A stretch of 64,000 nucleotides of DNA from Corynebacterium glucuronolyticum (GCA_022772305.1 JALFAQ010000054.1:1-64000); one strand, 5' to 3'. Counted from the stretch's first letter, positions 9,773-18,973 are shown. Notes: a model not told the origin generated them from the letters alone. Made by a program: numbers and translations.

Positions 9773-11158
9773 GTGCGATATGCAGTAGTAGGGGCGGGAC
9801 TTGCAGGTCTCACCGCAGCGTACGAGTTGAAGAAGAACCACCCGGATGCGGACGTAGACGTTTTTGAAGCCACCGACCGCATCGGTGGCAAGCTTTTGAC
9901 CATCGATGCCGAGCACGGTCCAACCGACATGGGTGCCGAGGCCTTCATCAACTTCCGCAAGGATGCCCACGCCTTCTTCGAGGAGCTGGGCATCGAGGAT
10001 CGCGTCGTCTACCCGGCTGGCAGGGATTCCCGCGTGTACGCCGGTGGCACCCTCCTTGAACTTCCGCGCGGTGGTGTGATGGGCATCCCCGCATCGTCGA
10101 CAGGCCTGGAACAGGTCATTTCCGCAGAGTCCTGCGCGCGTATCGACGCCGAAAAGGACGCCGACCCCATCGACTGGACCGTCGGCGAGGACCGCAGCCT
10201 CGGTCAGCTGGTCCGCGAACGTTACGGTGATGACGTTGTCGACCACCTCGTCGACTCGATGCTCGGCGGCGTCTACTCCTGCAACGCCGATGACCTCGGC
10301 ATCCGTGCTACCGTCCCGCAGCTGGCCCAAGAATTCGACCAGCTAGCCGAGGAAGGCGAGCCCGTCACCCTCTCCGGCGCGGTCCAGCGCATCGATGCCA
10401 AGCGCGCCGGGCGCACCCAGGCACCTAACTCCAAGCCGATGCCCGCCTTCGGCGCTTTCGACGAGGGCTACCAGGTCCTTTACGACCGCCTCGCCGAGGC
10501 CTCCGGCGCCACCATCTATGTCGACTCCTTCGTCACCGGCATCTCGAAGAAGGACAATGGTTACGAACTCAAGGGCGCAGGTGAAGGAGTTTACGACGGC
10601 GTCATCTTCGCCACCCCAGGCCCGACCGTCGGCATGCAGCTCAAGGAACTCAGCCCTGCTGCTGCCGCCGAGGCCCAGAAGCAGAAGCTTGCCTCCTGTG
10701 CAGTGGTCTCCATGAAGTTCGCCTCCGACGAAGGGCTCCCGGATATTTCCGGTGTCCTTGTTGCTTCCGACGAGCCTGACATACACGCCAAGGCCTTCAC
10801 AATCTCCTCTAAGAAGTGGGGCCATTACGAAAAGCGTGGTGGTGCCCTCGTCCGCGCCAGCTTCGGCAAGTTCGGCCACGACGAGATCCTTCGCGAGGAC
10901 CCCGAGAAGCTCATCGAATGGGGCCAGGAAGACCTCAAGAAGGTGACCGGCTACACCGGCGAGCTCGAGGAAGCCTACGTCCAGGTCTGGTGGGGCGGCC
11001 TCCCGCGTTACGATGCCGACCACATCTCCTACGTCTCCGCTTTCCGAGCCGCCATCGCCGACCTCGACGGCATCGAAGTCTGCGGTGCCTGGATCGACGG
11101 CGTGGGCGTTCCCGCCATCATTGCCGGCGCTCGTGCTGCAGCCCAGCGCATCGCCTAA
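9773..11158 (+). CDS. hemY: FAD-dependent coproporphyrinogen III / protoporphyrinogen oxidase
   Basis: The protein starts with a Rossmann FAD motif (VVGAGLAGLTAAYEL), followed by EATDRIGGKLLT, the second dinucleotide-binding element of the HemY/CgoX amine-oxidase family. In actinobacteria these enzymes mostly oxidise coproporphyrinogen III to coproporphyrin III in the coproporphyrin-dependent heme route; the classic activity on protoporphyrinogen IX is the alternative. I prefer the GTG at 9773 (461 residues) because the Shine-Dalgarno sequence GAAAGGA at 9757-9763 abuts the upstream ATGs at 9764 and 9767 but is 9 bases from the GTG. A strong hairpin follows the stop. Confidence 0.94.
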   Translation: MRYAVVGAGLAGLTAAYELKKNHPDADVDVFEATDRIGGKLLTIDAEHGPTDMGAEAFINFRKDAHAFFEELGIEDRVVYPAGRDSRVYAGGTLLELPRGGVMGIPASSTGLEQVISAESCARIDAEKDADPIDWTVGEDRSLGQLVRERYGDDVVDHLVDSMLGGVYSCNADDLGIRATVPQLAQEFDQLAEEGEPVTLSGAVQRIDAKRAGRTQAPNSKPMPAFGAFDEGYQVLYDRLAEASGATIYVDSFVTGISKKDNGYELKGAGEGVYDGVIFATPGPTVGMQLKELSPAAAAEAQKQKLASCAVVSMKFASDEGLPDISGVLVASDEPDIHAKAFTISSKKWGHYEKRGGALVRASFGKFGHDEILREDPEKLIEWGQEDLKKVTGYTGELEEAYVQVWWGGLPRYDADHISYVSAFRAAIADLDGIEVCGAWIDGVGVPAIIAGARAAAQRIA

Positions 11159-11172
11159 AAAGTAAAGCTCCT

Positions 11173-11196
11173 GTGGCCCCGGACCTCCGGGGCCAC
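11173..11196 (+). terminator. hemY terminator hairpin
   Basis: GTGGCCCCGG at 11173-11182 pairs perfectly with CCGGGGCCAC at 11187-11196 around the loop ACCT, 14 bases after the hemY stop. There is no T run, as in many actinobacterial hairpin terminators. Confidence 0.65.
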
Positions 11197-11220
11197 TCGC
11201 GTCTTCGCACCCCCATTCGC

Positions 11221-11595
11221 AATGCGGCCCGTCACCTCTCCAATCCCAAGAGCCGGTGAGCAGTTGGGCCGCATTGCGTTTTCCAGGATTCCGTTTGCGG
11301 CCCGGCCCCGCATGGTTCGTGTGTGGCTCGTTCCGCTTGGGCCGCGTTGTGTACGACTTAATCCAGAATGCAGCCCGGTTGGGATTGAGGCCCGAGAGCC
11401 GGTGAGCAGTTGGGCCGCATTGCGTTCCCCAGAAGTTCGTTTGCGGCCCGGCCCCGCATGGTTCGTGTGTGGCTCGTTCCGCTTGGGCCGCATTGTGTTC
11501 CCCAGAAGCTCGTTTGCGGCCCAAGGGATGCTGAACCCCGGGTGCGCGCAAGAAATTGGGCCGCATTCGAGAGAAAACCAATTCGAATGCGGCTC
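11221..11595. repeat. fixed-spacing inverted-repeat block A (5 elements plus a half)
   Basis: Left arms (GCGGCCC or one mismatch) start at 11224, 11297, 11370, 11443 and 11516. Right arms (GGGCCGC) start at 11266, 11339, 11412, 11485 and 11558. Each pair is 42 bases apart and successive elements repeat every 73 bases without exception. A sixth left arm (GCGGCTC) at 11589 keeps the 73-base step but has no partner. Copies 1 and 3 share the second half of their interiors, and copies 2 and 4 have identical interiors, so 11250-11352 and 11396-11498 are near-identical 103-base direct repeats. The block fills the gap between the convergent hemY and Hsp70-like genes. Open frames across it are not believable as genes because the 73-base period is not a multiple of three. 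Confidence 0.9.
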
Positions 11596-11600
11596 ACGCC

Positions 11601-11628
11601 AAGAGCCAAGAGCCAAGAGCCAAGAGCC
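11601..11628. repeat. short tandem repeat (AAGAGCC)x4
   Basis: Four perfect copies of the heptamer AAGAGCC lie between repeat block A and the 3' end of the Hsp70-like gene. The copy number may vary between strains. Confidence 0.85.
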
Positions 11629-11639
11629 AGGAGAAGGAG

Positions 11640-13079
11640 CTAGCGGCGGATGTGGATGCCGAGTTCGTCGACATCGATGGCGATGGAGACGATGCCGTCG
11701 TCGTTGACAGAGACGCGCTCGTGCACGAGAGGGCCACCGTCGGTGCGGGTGACGGGCAGGCGGCGGAGTTCGTCCTCGGAAAGGGCGGCGGTATCGGCGG
11801 TGAAGGGGACGACCACTTCGGCGACGAGGGCGAAGTCGTCGTCGAATTCGCCGTAGCGGAACCAGCCAACATTGTGTGCGGCCCGGTAGATGCGTTCGGC
11901 GGAGGACTCGTCGGAGCCGGGGCTGATGAGCGGGTCGAAGCTGACCTCGCTGCCGGCATCCCATTCGCGGAAGACACCGATGGAGTGGGTGCGCTTCTCG
12001 CTGAGGGCGAAGTTGGAGTCCGGATCGGCGGCGATGGCGAGCCCGACGGCAGTCGAGGCGGAGGGCAGGGGAGAGCGGTGGACGCGGTGGCCGAACTTCT
12101 TGCGGAGCGTTTGGGCGACGACGGGGAGGGAGGTTGTGCCACCGACGAGGTAGATGCCGGCGATGGAGGTGTCGCGGAGGGAGTCGGAACCGATGAGGAG
12201 TGCAATGGCCGCGAGGGTTTCGTCGATAAGCGGAGAAGCAGCCTCGTAGAAAACGGGGACGGGGATGGTGACGTCCTCGTCGCCGACGGCAAGAACGATG
12301 CGCCGGGACTGCGGAACGATGGCCTCCTTGGCGGACTTCGCCTCGTCGAGAAGCCTCATGCGGGCAGTGGCGGAGAAAGCGTCGTCGGCGCGACCAAGAG
12401 TATCCAAGGCGAGAGTGGCGAGAACTTCGTCGAGGTCATCGCCGCCGAGGCGGGGGCGACCGACGGTGTCCACAATTGTGTGATTGCCACCGGTAATGGA
12501 GACGAGCGAGGCATCGAAGGTGCCACCGCCGAGGTCGTAGACGAGGATGGAGGTGCGGCGAGAGTTGAGGGTGCGGGAGTGGCGGTGCGTGTACTCAAAA
12601 GCGGCGGCGGACGGCTCGTTGATGAGTCCCTTGACCGTGATGCCGGTGCGCGAGAACGCGGACATGGTGATGAGGCGCTGCGCGTGGTGTGAGTGGGCGG
12701 GAACACCGAGAACCACCTCGATGGGGGAGGAATCGTTGAGTTCCTTCTGGAAGCGCTGCAGGTGGCCAACCACATGCGTGGCGTATGCCGCGAGGACTTC
12801 ACCCACCGTGCGCGTCTGCGTGCCGAGGGCAACGGGGGTGGCGGCGGTGACGTGACGGCCGGACAGTGCCCGCTTGAATGACCGGGTGAAGGTGGGCGTA
12901 CCGCGAAGTTCCATCGCCTCCCACCCGCAGACGATGCGCTCGCCGTCGAGGGCGACGACGGAGGGGAGGAAATCGTGGCTATCGCCGTGCGGATCTTCGA
13001 CAGAGACGACAGGGTAGTTACCCCTATCGCAGGCAGAGATAACGGTGCGCGTTGTGCCAAAATCAATCCCGAACTGCAT
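11640..13079 (-). CDS. Hsp70-family (DnaK-like) ATPase
   Basis: This 479-residue protein has the Hsp70/actin nucleotide-binding fold: phosphate-1 loop GIDFGTTRTVIS at the N-terminus, phosphate-2 motif LVYDLGGGTFDASL at about residue 185, GGDDLDEVL, and the adenosine-site segment IYLVGGTTSLPVV. After this ATPase part only about 120 residues remain, shorter than and unlike the substrate-binding domain of DnaK, so it is not the housekeeping chaperone. ATG 13079 (MQFGIDFG) is chosen over upstream in-frame codons because the fold begins immediately. It is transcribed against the heme genes and diverges from hemL. A TACGCT box 7 bases before the ATG suggests a leaderless transcript. Its client is unknown. 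Confidence 0.88.
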   Translation of the reverse strand: MQFGIDFGTTRTVISACDRGNYPVVSVEDPHGDSHDFLPSVVALDGERIVCGWEAMELRGTPTFTRSFKRALSGRHVTAATPVALGTQTRTVGEVLAAYATHVVGHLQRFQKELNDSSPIEVVLGVPAHSHHAQRLITMSAFSRTGITVKGLINEPSAAAFEYTHRHSRTLNSRRTSILVYDLGGGTFDASLVSITGGNHTIVDTVGRPRLGGDDLDEVLATLALDTLGRADDAFSATARMRLLDEAKSAKEAIVPQSRRIVLAVGDEDVTIPVPVFYEAASPLIDETLAAIALLIGSDSLRDTSIAGIYLVGGTTSLPVVAQTLRKKFGHRVHRSPLPSASTAVGLAIAADPDSNFALSEKRTHSIGVFREWDAGSEVSFDPLISPGSDESSAERIYRAAHNVGWFRYGEFDDDFALVAEVVVPFTADTAALSEDELRRLPVTRTDGGPLVHERVSVNDDGIVSIAIDVDELGIHIRR

Positions 13080-13086
13080 GCCCGTT

Positions 13087-13092
13087 AGCGTA
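13087..13092 (-). promoter_or_regulatory. -10 box of a possible leaderless Hsp70-like gene promoter
   Basis: On the reverse strand TACGCT is followed by 7 bases (AACGGGC) and then the ATG at 13079, an arrangement shared by several genes in this window. I see no clear -35 box. Confidence 0.4.
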
Positions 13093-13140
13093 GCAGTGCG
13101 AAAAGTTTTAGGCAGGGGAGTTGGTGTGGGTGTCAGAACG

Positions 13141-13146
13141 TACAAT
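13141..13146 (+). promoter_or_regulatory. -10 box of a possible leaderless hemL promoter
   Basis: TACAAT lies 7 bases before the hemL ATG at 13154. With the divergent box at 13087-13092, the 74-base gap appears to hold two back-to-back promoters. Confidence 0.45.
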
Positions 13147-13153
13147 GAGGGGC

Positions 13154-14479
13154 ATGACTTCTACACCTTTTACGTCGAACAAAGTTGCTCGCTCCGCCGA
13201 GCTTTTTGAGACCGCGAAGAACCTCATCCCCGGTGGCGTGAACTCGCCGGTGCGTGGGTTTGGGTCCGTCGGTGGGCAGACGCGATTCATCGCCAAAGCC
13301 AAAGGCTCTCACCTCACAGACGTGGATGGGAACGACTACGTTGACCTCGTCGGCTCCTGGGGGCCGATGCTTCTCGGTCATGCCCACCCCGCCGTGGTGG
13401 AGGCCGTGAAGAAGGCTGCCGAGAACAGTCTCAGCTTTGGTACGCCGTGCGAGGCGGAGGGGAAGCTCGCGCAGCTGGTCATCGACCGCACGAGCGTGGA
13501 CATGGTACGCATGGTGAACTCCGGCACGGAGGCCACCATGAGTGCTGTGCGTTTGGCCCGCGGGTACACGGGTCGCTCCAAGGTGATCAAGTTTGAGGGC
13601 TGCTACCACGGCCACGTGGATGCCCTGCTTGCCAGCGCTGGCAGCGGTGTGGCCACCTTCGGCCTGCCGGATTCGCCCGGAGTGACCGGTGCGTCCGCAG
13701 CCGACACCATCGTCGTACCCTACAACGATATCGACGCTGTGACCAAGGCGTTTGAGGAAAACCCGGACGATATTGCCTGCATCATCGCTGAGGCTGCGGC
13801 CGGCAACATGGGTACGGTCGCCCCGCAGGATAACTTCAACCAGAAGCTCAAGGATGTGGCTCACAAGTACGGTGCGCTGCTCATCCTCGACGAGGTCATG
13901 ACGGGTTTCCGCACCTCTTACAACGGCTGGTACGGCATTGATAACGTGGCCGCGGACCTGACCACCTTCGGCAAGGTTATTTCCGGTGGTATGCCGGCCG
14001 CTGCGTTCGGTGGTCGCCGCGAGATCATGGAAAAGCTTGCCCCGCTCGGCCCCGTCTACCAGGCAGGCACCCTGTCCGGTAACCCGGTGGCCATGGCTTC
14101 CGGTATCGCCAACCTGGAAAACGCCACGGAGGATGTGTACGACATCATCCGCGCCAACGCCGACCGCCTCGCCGGCATTTTCGACGACGCGCTCACCCGC
14201 GAGGGCGTTGCCCACCACATCCAGCGCGCAGCGACGATGCTGTCCATCCGCTTCGCAGAGGGCGAGGGCCACAACTTCGCCGACATGAAGGCAGCTGAGA
14301 CGTTCCGCTTCCCGGCCTTCTTCCACGCCCTGCTGGATCACGGTGTTTACGCGCCGCCGAGCCCGTTCGAAACCTGGTTCGTCTCCACTGCGCTTTCCGA
14401 CGACGACTTCGACCGCATCGAAAAGGCCACCGCCGTCGCCGCCAAGGCTGCAGCGGCTGCAACGGCTGCAACGGAGTAG
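13154..14479 (+). CDS. hemL: glutamate-1-semialdehyde 2,1-aminomutase
   Basis: HemL is a PLP enzyme converting glutamate-1-semialdehyde to 5-aminolevulinate, the first dedicated heme precursor. Family signatures are [16 protein letters not shown] (cofactor phosphate region), [11 protein letters not shown], and [16 protein letters not shown], which contains the Schiff-base lysine. The 441-residue length is usual. ATG 13154 is chosen because a TACAAT box precedes it at leaderless spacing; ATG 13145 overlaps that box. The C-terminus is an alanine/threonine-rich low-complexity tail. The partner glutamyl-tRNA reductase (hemA) and hemC are not in the window and may lie to the left. Confidence 0.96.
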   Translation: MTSTPFTSNKVARSAELFETAKNLIPGGVNSPVRGFGSVGGQTRFIAKAKGSHLTDVDGNDYVDLVGSWGPMLLGHAHPAVVEAVKKAAENSLSFGTPCEAEGKLAQLVIDRTSVDMVRMVNSGTEATMSAVRLARGYTGRSKVIKFEGCYHGHVDALLASAGSGVATFGLPDSPGVTGASAADTIVVPYNDIDAVTKAFEENPDDIACIIAEAAAGNMGTVAPQDNFNQKLKDVAHKYGALLILDEVMTGFRTSYNGWYGIDNVAADLTTFGKVISGGMPAAAFGGRREIMEKLAPLGPVYQAGTLSGNPVAMASGIANLENATEDVYDIIRANADRLAGIFDDALTREGVAHHIQRAATMLSIRFAEGEGHNFADMKAAETFRFPAFFHALLDHGVYAPPSPFETWFVSTALSDDDFDRIEKATAVAAKAAAAATAATE

Positions 14480-14526
14480 CGGTCGCAACCACGTAACGGC
14501 CGCCATCGACCAAGGAGAAACCAACT

Positions 14527-15132
14527 GTGAGTTCCATCGTTCACCTCGTGCGCCACGGCAAGGTGTACAACCCCGGCAAGATCCTCTACGGACGCCTGCC
14601 CGGCTACCACCTCTCGGATCGTGGCCGGGCCATGGCAGAGGCCACGGCGAAAAGCTTCGCGGGCCACGATGTTACGTTCCTGGCGCATTCGCCCCTGCTC
14701 CGCGCGGAGGAAACAGCCCGTCCCATCGCTGAAGTCACAGGCCTCAAGCCTGAGGTCTGGGAGGAGATCATTGAGGCGGGCAACCGCTTCGAGGGGCTGC
14801 GCGTGAACGCCTGGAACTCGCAGCTGTGGAACCCGGTTCGCTGGCCACTGCTGAAGGACCCGAGCATCCCCAGCTGGGGTGAGCCATACGAGCAGATCGC
14901 TACACGGATGTTGGGGGCCGCAAAGAAAGCAGCGGAGATCGCCGAAGGCCACGAGGCGATCCTTGTCAGCCACGAGCTGCCGATCGTCATGGTCCAGCGC
15001 ACCGTTGCCGGCAAGCCATTGCCACACAACCCGGCGACGAGGAAGTGCGCTTTGGCTAGTGTTACCTCTCTGCACTATTGTGACGGAGAAATACTCGATA
15101 TCTATTATTCGGAGCCCGCGCAAGAGATATGA
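14527..15132 (+). CDS. histidine phosphatase (phosphoglycerate mutase-like) family protein
   Basis: The N-terminal LVRHGKVYNPG carries the catalytic RHG motif, and SHELPIVM near residue 155 carries the second active-site histidine. An acidic segment (SPLLRAEETARPIA) matches the family pattern. Members are phosphatases or mutases with varied substrates, so the substrate cannot be called. The GTG start at 14527 is supported by AAGGAG upstream. The 201-residue protein lies between hemL and the cytochrome c maturation genes, and its stop overlaps the next start. Confidence 0.88.
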   Translation: MSSIVHLVRHGKVYNPGKILYGRLPGYHLSDRGRAMAEATAKSFAGHDVTFLAHSPLLRAEETARPIAEVTGLKPEVWEEIIEAGNRFEGLRVNAWNSQLWNPVRWPLLKDPSIPSWGEPYEQIATRMLGAAKKAAEIAEGHEAILVSHELPIVMVQRTVAGKPLPHNPATRKCALASVTSLHYCDGEILDIYYSEPAQEI

Positions 15133-15722
15133 TGCATAAACTCGTCACCGTTATCCTTTCTTCCGCTGTCGCCATGGCAGTGCTGACCGGCTGCTCCGAA
15201 GACCAGACGGCGGGCAAGGATGCGGTCGCCGTGGGTGGCACGTTCTCGTTTGTCAGCCCCGGCGGGCAGACCGTCATCACCTACCCGGAGGAGGAGCGCC
15301 AGCCGGTGCAGTCCTTCTCCGGCGAGTCCCTCATGGAGGACGGGAAGACAGTGAGCCTCGACGATTACGCAGGTAAGGTCGTGGTGCTAAACGCGTGGGG
15401 CCAGTGGTGTGGCCCGTGTCGCGCGGAGGTCGATGACCTGGAGGCGATCCACGAGGAGCTTGGGGAGGAGGGCACCGTGTTGGGCATTAACGTGCGCGAT
15501 CCGCAAAAGGATGCCGCCCGCGACTTCATCGTGGACAACGGCGTGACCTACCCGAGCATCTACGATCCGCCGTTCCGCACCGCAGCAGCCCTCGGTGGTA
15601 TTCCCGCGACGGTCATTCCCACGACGATTGTGCTGGATAAGCAGCACCGTCCGGCTGCCGTGTTCCTCACGGAGGTGACGGCGGACGATCTGCGTCCAAT
15701 CGTTGAGGAGTTGGTGGGCTAG
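15129..15722 (+). CDS. ResA/TlpA-like thioredoxin-fold lipoprotein
   Basis: The N-terminal 22 residues are a lipoprotein signal ending in the lipobox LTGC, so the protein is likely tethered outside the membrane. A thioredoxin fold follows with the redox motif WGQWCGPCRAE at about residue 100 and the cis-proline segment GGIPATVIPTT. Next to ccdA, resB and ccsB it most likely keeps apocytochrome c haem-binding cysteines reduced in system II maturation. Two adjacent ATGs (15129 and 15132) are possible starts and both overlap the previous stop. It ends one base before the ccdA start. Confidence 0.92.
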   Translation: MMHKLVTVILSSAVAMAVLTGCSEDQTAGKDAVAVGGTFSFVSPGGQTVITYPEEERQPVQSFSGESLMEDGKTVSLDDYAGKVVVLNAWGQWCGPCRAEVDDLEAIHEELGEEGTVLGINVRDPQKDAARDFIVDNGVTYPSIYDPPFRTAAALGGIPATVIPTTIVLDKQHRPAAVFLTEVTADDLRPIVEELVG

Positions 15723-15723
15723 C

Positions 15724-16494
15724 ATGGGCGAGACCTTTGCGGGGATCGCCGCCTCCGGCCCGCTTATCCTGGGGCTGCTGGCGGCCGCCTGCGCTGGGCT
15801 TGTGAGTTTCGCGAGCCCGTGTGTGGTACCCCTGGTGCCGGGCTATATTTCGTACCTCGCCGGCATTGTCGGTGGGGACGTGGGCCGCGAGGGGGTGAAA
15901 AAGGGCTCGCGCGGGCGTGTGGCGCTTGCCGCGTTGCTGTTCATCATCGGTTTTACGGTCATCTTCGTGCTGGCCACGGCGACGGTTTTCGGGGCGATCA
16001 GTTTCCTCACGCTGTCCGCCACCACCCTGCAGCGTGTCGGCGGTGTAGTGACGATCATCATGGGCCTGGCGTTCATGGGGCTCATCCCTGCGCTCAACCG
16101 CGACACCCGCTTGACCCCCAAAAAGCTGTCTACCTGGGTCGGGGCACCTGTTCTCGGCGCGGTTTTCGCGCTCGGGTGGACGCCGTGCTTAGGCCCCACA
16201 CTCGCCGCGATCATCTCCGTCGCCGCTGGTACAGAAGGTGTGACGGCCCTGCGCGGCGTCTTGCTCATCGTCTTTTACTGCCTTGGCCTCGGCGTCCCGT
16301 TTCTGCTGGTAGCCATCGGGTCAGCCGGTGCCATGAAGGGTATCGATGTGCTGCGCAGGCACTCGCGCACGATTCAAATCATCGGCGGAATTCTGCTAGT
16401 CGCCGTAGGCATCGCCCTGGTCACGGGCCTGTGGGCGCAGTTTATCGGCTGGATTCAAGTTCTCACCTTGGAGTATGGAGCGACACTGATCTAA
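15724..16494 (+). CDS. ccdA: cytochrome c biogenesis thiol transporter CcdA
   Basis: This 256-residue membrane protein has six predicted helices and the two conserved cysteines of the CcdA/DsbD membrane domain, in SFASPCVVPLVPGYISY and GWTPCLGPTL. It moves reducing equivalents from cytoplasmic thioredoxin across the membrane to the ResA-like protein encoded just upstream. ATG 15724 follows that gene's stop by one base. It abuts resB (next start at 16495). Confidence 0.95.
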   Translation: MGETFAGIAASGPLILGLLAAACAGLVSFASPCVVPLVPGYISYLAGIVGGDVGREGVKKGSRGRVALAALLFIIGFTVIFVLATATVFGAISFLTLSATTLQRVGGVVTIIMGLAFMGLIPALNRDTRLTPKKLSTWVGAPVLGAVFALGWTPCLGPTLAAIISVAAGTEGVTALRGVLLIVFYCLGLGVPFLLVAIGSAGAMKGIDVLRRHSRTIQIIGGILLVAVGIALVTGLWAQFIGWIQVLTLEYGATLI

Positions 16495-18036
16495 ATGGTG
16501 AAAGTATTCTTCCTTCGCGCCTGGCGGTGGCTGACAAGCATGCGCACCGCCCTCATTCTGCTGTTTCTGCTGGCACTGGCCGCCGTCCCCGGCGCCCTTT
16601 TGCCGCAGCGCAGCCTCAACGAATCGAAGGTCATCGAGTATATCGCCTCCGGCGGTCGCGCCGCGGAGCTCATGGATAAGCTCCAGCTTTTCGACGTTTT
16701 TTCGGCATCGTGGTTTACTGCCATCTGGTTCCTCCTGGGAATCTCTCTCATCGGCTGCATCCTCCCCCGCACGTGGGATCACATAAAGGTCATGCGAGGC
16801 GAACCCGTGCGCCCGCCCCGCAACCTCGCCCGCCTGCCCAAGCACGCTTCGGGGCTTGTCGACGACTCCATCGACTCGGTTCAGGAAAATGTCACCCGCA
16901 TCTTTAAGGGCTGGCACACCCGCTGGTATGAGCCGTCCGAGGACCGCACCGGGGCGCTTACCCTCAGCGCCGAGAAGGGTTACGCCCGCGAGATCTTTAA
17001 CCTCATCTTCCACCTGGGCATCGTCGCCATGCTCGTGGTTATTGCCTGGGGCCGCCTCGTCTACACAGAAGGCCATCGCATCGTTGTCGTCGATGGACAG
17101 TCCAACGAGTTCTGCAATACGGCACTGTCCAACTTCGACTCCTTCCGTGCCGGCCGGCTTGTCGACGGCACCGACCTCACCACCTTCTGCGTGAAGGTCC
17201 ACGACTTCGATGCCAATTACCTCCCCAACGGGCAATCGGAGATGTTCGAGTCCAACGTCAGCTACACCACAGATGTCGCCAACCCCGACTGGCAGGACTA
17301 CCACCTAAAGGTGAATGAGCCCCTGCGCCTCGAGGGCTACCGCGTCTACTTGCAGGGCCACGGCTACGCGCCGACGTTTACCGTCACCTGGCCGAACGGC
17401 GAGGAGCGCGTCCAAACCCTGCAGTTCCGCCCCGACGACCCGATAAACCTCCTGTCCACGGGTGCCATGCGTTTCGACCCGCCGGCGGGCCTTTACCAGG
17501 ACGACCTCACCCGTCGCCAAAAACAGGTATCCCTCCAAGGCCTCTTCGCGCCGACGGCCTCCTGGGACGGAACCATCCTTGCCTCCTCCTTCCCGGCACT
17601 GACGGATCCAGCTGTCGCCATCGACGTGTATCGTGGCGATAACGGCCTCGACTCCGGCACCGGCCAGCAGCTGTTCTCCCTGGATACGCGCCAGATCGCG
17701 ATGGGGGAGTTGCAGAAGGTCGCCCGCGTCAATCTCGTGCAGGGCGAAACTGTGACGCTGGAAGACGGCACGACGGTCCGTTTCGACGGCGCTGTCCCGT
17801 TTGCTAACCTACAGGTTTCCTATGACCCCTCGCAGGGCTGGCTTCTTGTAGCCACTCTCATCATGCTGGCGGGTCTCGTCGGTTCGCTTATGACCAAGCG
17901 TCGTCGCATGTGGGTCCGCCTTACCCCCACCGACGGGGGCACCCGGGTGGAGACGGGCGGGTTAGCTCGAACTGACCACGCCGGATGGGGGACTGAGCAT
18001 GACGATTTATTTGAGGAGATTACTTCTGCGCGCTAG
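16495..18036 (+). CDS. resB: cytochrome c biogenesis protein ResB (Ccs1)
   Basis: This 513-residue protein has the ResB/Ccs1 layout: two N-terminal helices (beginning WRWLTSMRTALILLFLLALA), a third near residue 170, a large outer domain and a last helix near residue 455. LPQRSLNE after the first helix is typical. ResB and CcsB together form the system II synthetase that exports heme and joins it to apocytochrome c. It directly follows ccdA without a gap and precedes ccsB by 11 bases. Confidence 0.94.
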   Translation: MVKVFFLRAWRWLTSMRTALILLFLLALAAVPGALLPQRSLNESKVIEYIASGGRAAELMDKLQLFDVFSASWFTAIWFLLGISLIGCILPRTWDHIKVMRGEPVRPPRNLARLPKHASGLVDDSIDSVQENVTRIFKGWHTRWYEPSEDRTGALTLSAEKGYAREIFNLIFHLGIVAMLVVIAWGRLVYTEGHRIVVVDGQSNEFCNTALSNFDSFRAGRLVDGTDLTTFCVKVHDFDANYLPNGQSEMFESNVSYTTDVANPDWQDYHLKVNEPLRLEGYRVYLQGHGYAPTFTVTWPNGEERVQTLQFRPDDPINLLSTGAMRFDPPAGLYQDDLTRRQKQVSLQGLFAPTASWDGTILASSFPALTDPAVAIDVYRGDNGLDSGTGQQLFSLDTRQIAMGELQKVARVNLVQGETVTLEDGTTVRFDGAVPFANLQVSYDPSQGWLLVATLIMLAGLVGSLMTKRRRMWVRLTPTDGGTRVETGGLARTDHAGWGTEHDDLFEEITSAR

Positions 18037-18039
18037 GCT
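18034..18039 (+). promoter_or_regulatory. possible -10 box before ccsB
   Basis: TAGGCT overlaps the resB stop codon and lies 8 bases before the ccsB ATG. It would give a start of transcription 1-2 bases before the codon. Weak on its own. Confidence 0.25.
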
Positions 18040-18047
18040 AATGCACT

Positions 18048-18965
18048 ATGCTGGCAAACTCGGAACTCGCAGGCCTGTCTGACCTTTCATTCAAGACTGC
18101 GCTGGTTATTTATGTGGTGGCGCTCGCCGCGTCGCTTGTCTTCTACGGGTTGTCCCACGCCGCTAAGGAAAAGCAACGTGAGCTAATCGGCGCCGGGGGA
18201 CCCCCGGTTGACGAGCCCCAAGAAACTAGCTCCAAGGCCGACCGCTTTGCCGGCATGACCACAGCACTCGTGTGGCTGGGCGTTGTCATCCAGTTTGTCT
18301 CCATCATCCTGCGTGGCATGAGTACCGGCCGGTTCCCGTTCGGGAACATGTACGAGTACATCTCCATGATTGCGGCGTTCACCATGCTCATCGCGGCATT
18401 CGTGATGACCCGCACTAGGATCGTCTCCCTGTGGCCGTGGCTTCTGGCTCCAATCGTGGCACTCATGTTCTATGGCGGCACGCAACTCTACGTCAGCGCC
18501 GGCCCCCTGAACCCGGCCCTGAAGAGCTTCTGGTTGCCGTTCCACGTCTCCGCCGTTTCCATCGGTGCATCCATCGGTATGTTCTCAGGTGTCGCCAGCA
18601 TCCTGTACCTGCTGAAGCGCTGGAAGCCGGACGTGTTCCCGCTGTCCATCCTGCCGTCCGCCGACACGATCGACCGCGTCGCCTACCAGCTCGCCGTCTG
18701 GTGCTTGCCGGTCTTCGGCCTTGGCATTCTGCTGGGCGCGCTGTGGGCTGAGTCCGCGTGGGGCCGCCCCTGGGGCTGGGATCCGAAGGAGACCTTCTCC
18801 CTCATCACCTGGGTGATGTACGCCGCCTACCTGCATGTTCGTGCAACTCCTGCGTGGCGCAAGATCGCCGCGTGGATCAATATCGTGGCGCTGAGCACGA
18901 TGCTGTTCAACCTGTTCGTTATTAATTTGGTGGTCTCCGGCATGCACTCCTACGCCGGGGTCTAA
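18048..18965 (+). CDS. ccsB: cytochrome c biogenesis protein CcsB/CcsA (ResC), heme handling subunit
   Basis: This 305-residue protein has about eight membrane segments and the tryptophan-rich heme-handling motif GRPWGWDPKETFSLITW near residue 240, equivalent to the WWD region of the family. Conserved histidines follow in AYLHVRA and near the end (GMHSYAGV). It forms the cytochrome c synthase with ResB. It is the last gene of the heme and cytochrome block; the guanidine riboswitch begins 8 bases after its stop. Confidence 0.94.
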   Translation: MLANSELAGLSDLSFKTALVIYVVALAASLVFYGLSHAAKEKQRELIGAGGPPVDEPQETSSKADRFAGMTTALVWLGVVIQFVSIILRGMSTGRFPFGNMYEYISMIAAFTMLIAAFVMTRTRIVSLWPWLLAPIVALMFYGGTQLYVSAGPLNPALKSFWLPFHVSAVSIGASIGMFSGVASILYLLKRWKPDVFPLSILPSADTIDRVAYQLAVWCLPVFGLGILLGALWAESAWGRPWGWDPKETFSLITWVMYAAYLHVRATPAWRKIAAWINIVALSTMLFNLFVINLVVSGMHSYAGV

Positions 18966-18973
18966 ACCGCTCG

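Noticed and set aside
11221..11595. CRISPR array
   Set aside because: The 73-base period looks array-like, but the repeated parts are only 7-12 bases, come in alternating orientation, and the interiors are partly duplicated. No cas genes are in the window.
11222..11707. Open frames through repeat block A
   Set aside because: Their translations just repeat the arms in shifting frames; the 73-base period is not a multiple of three and no ribosome binding site is present.
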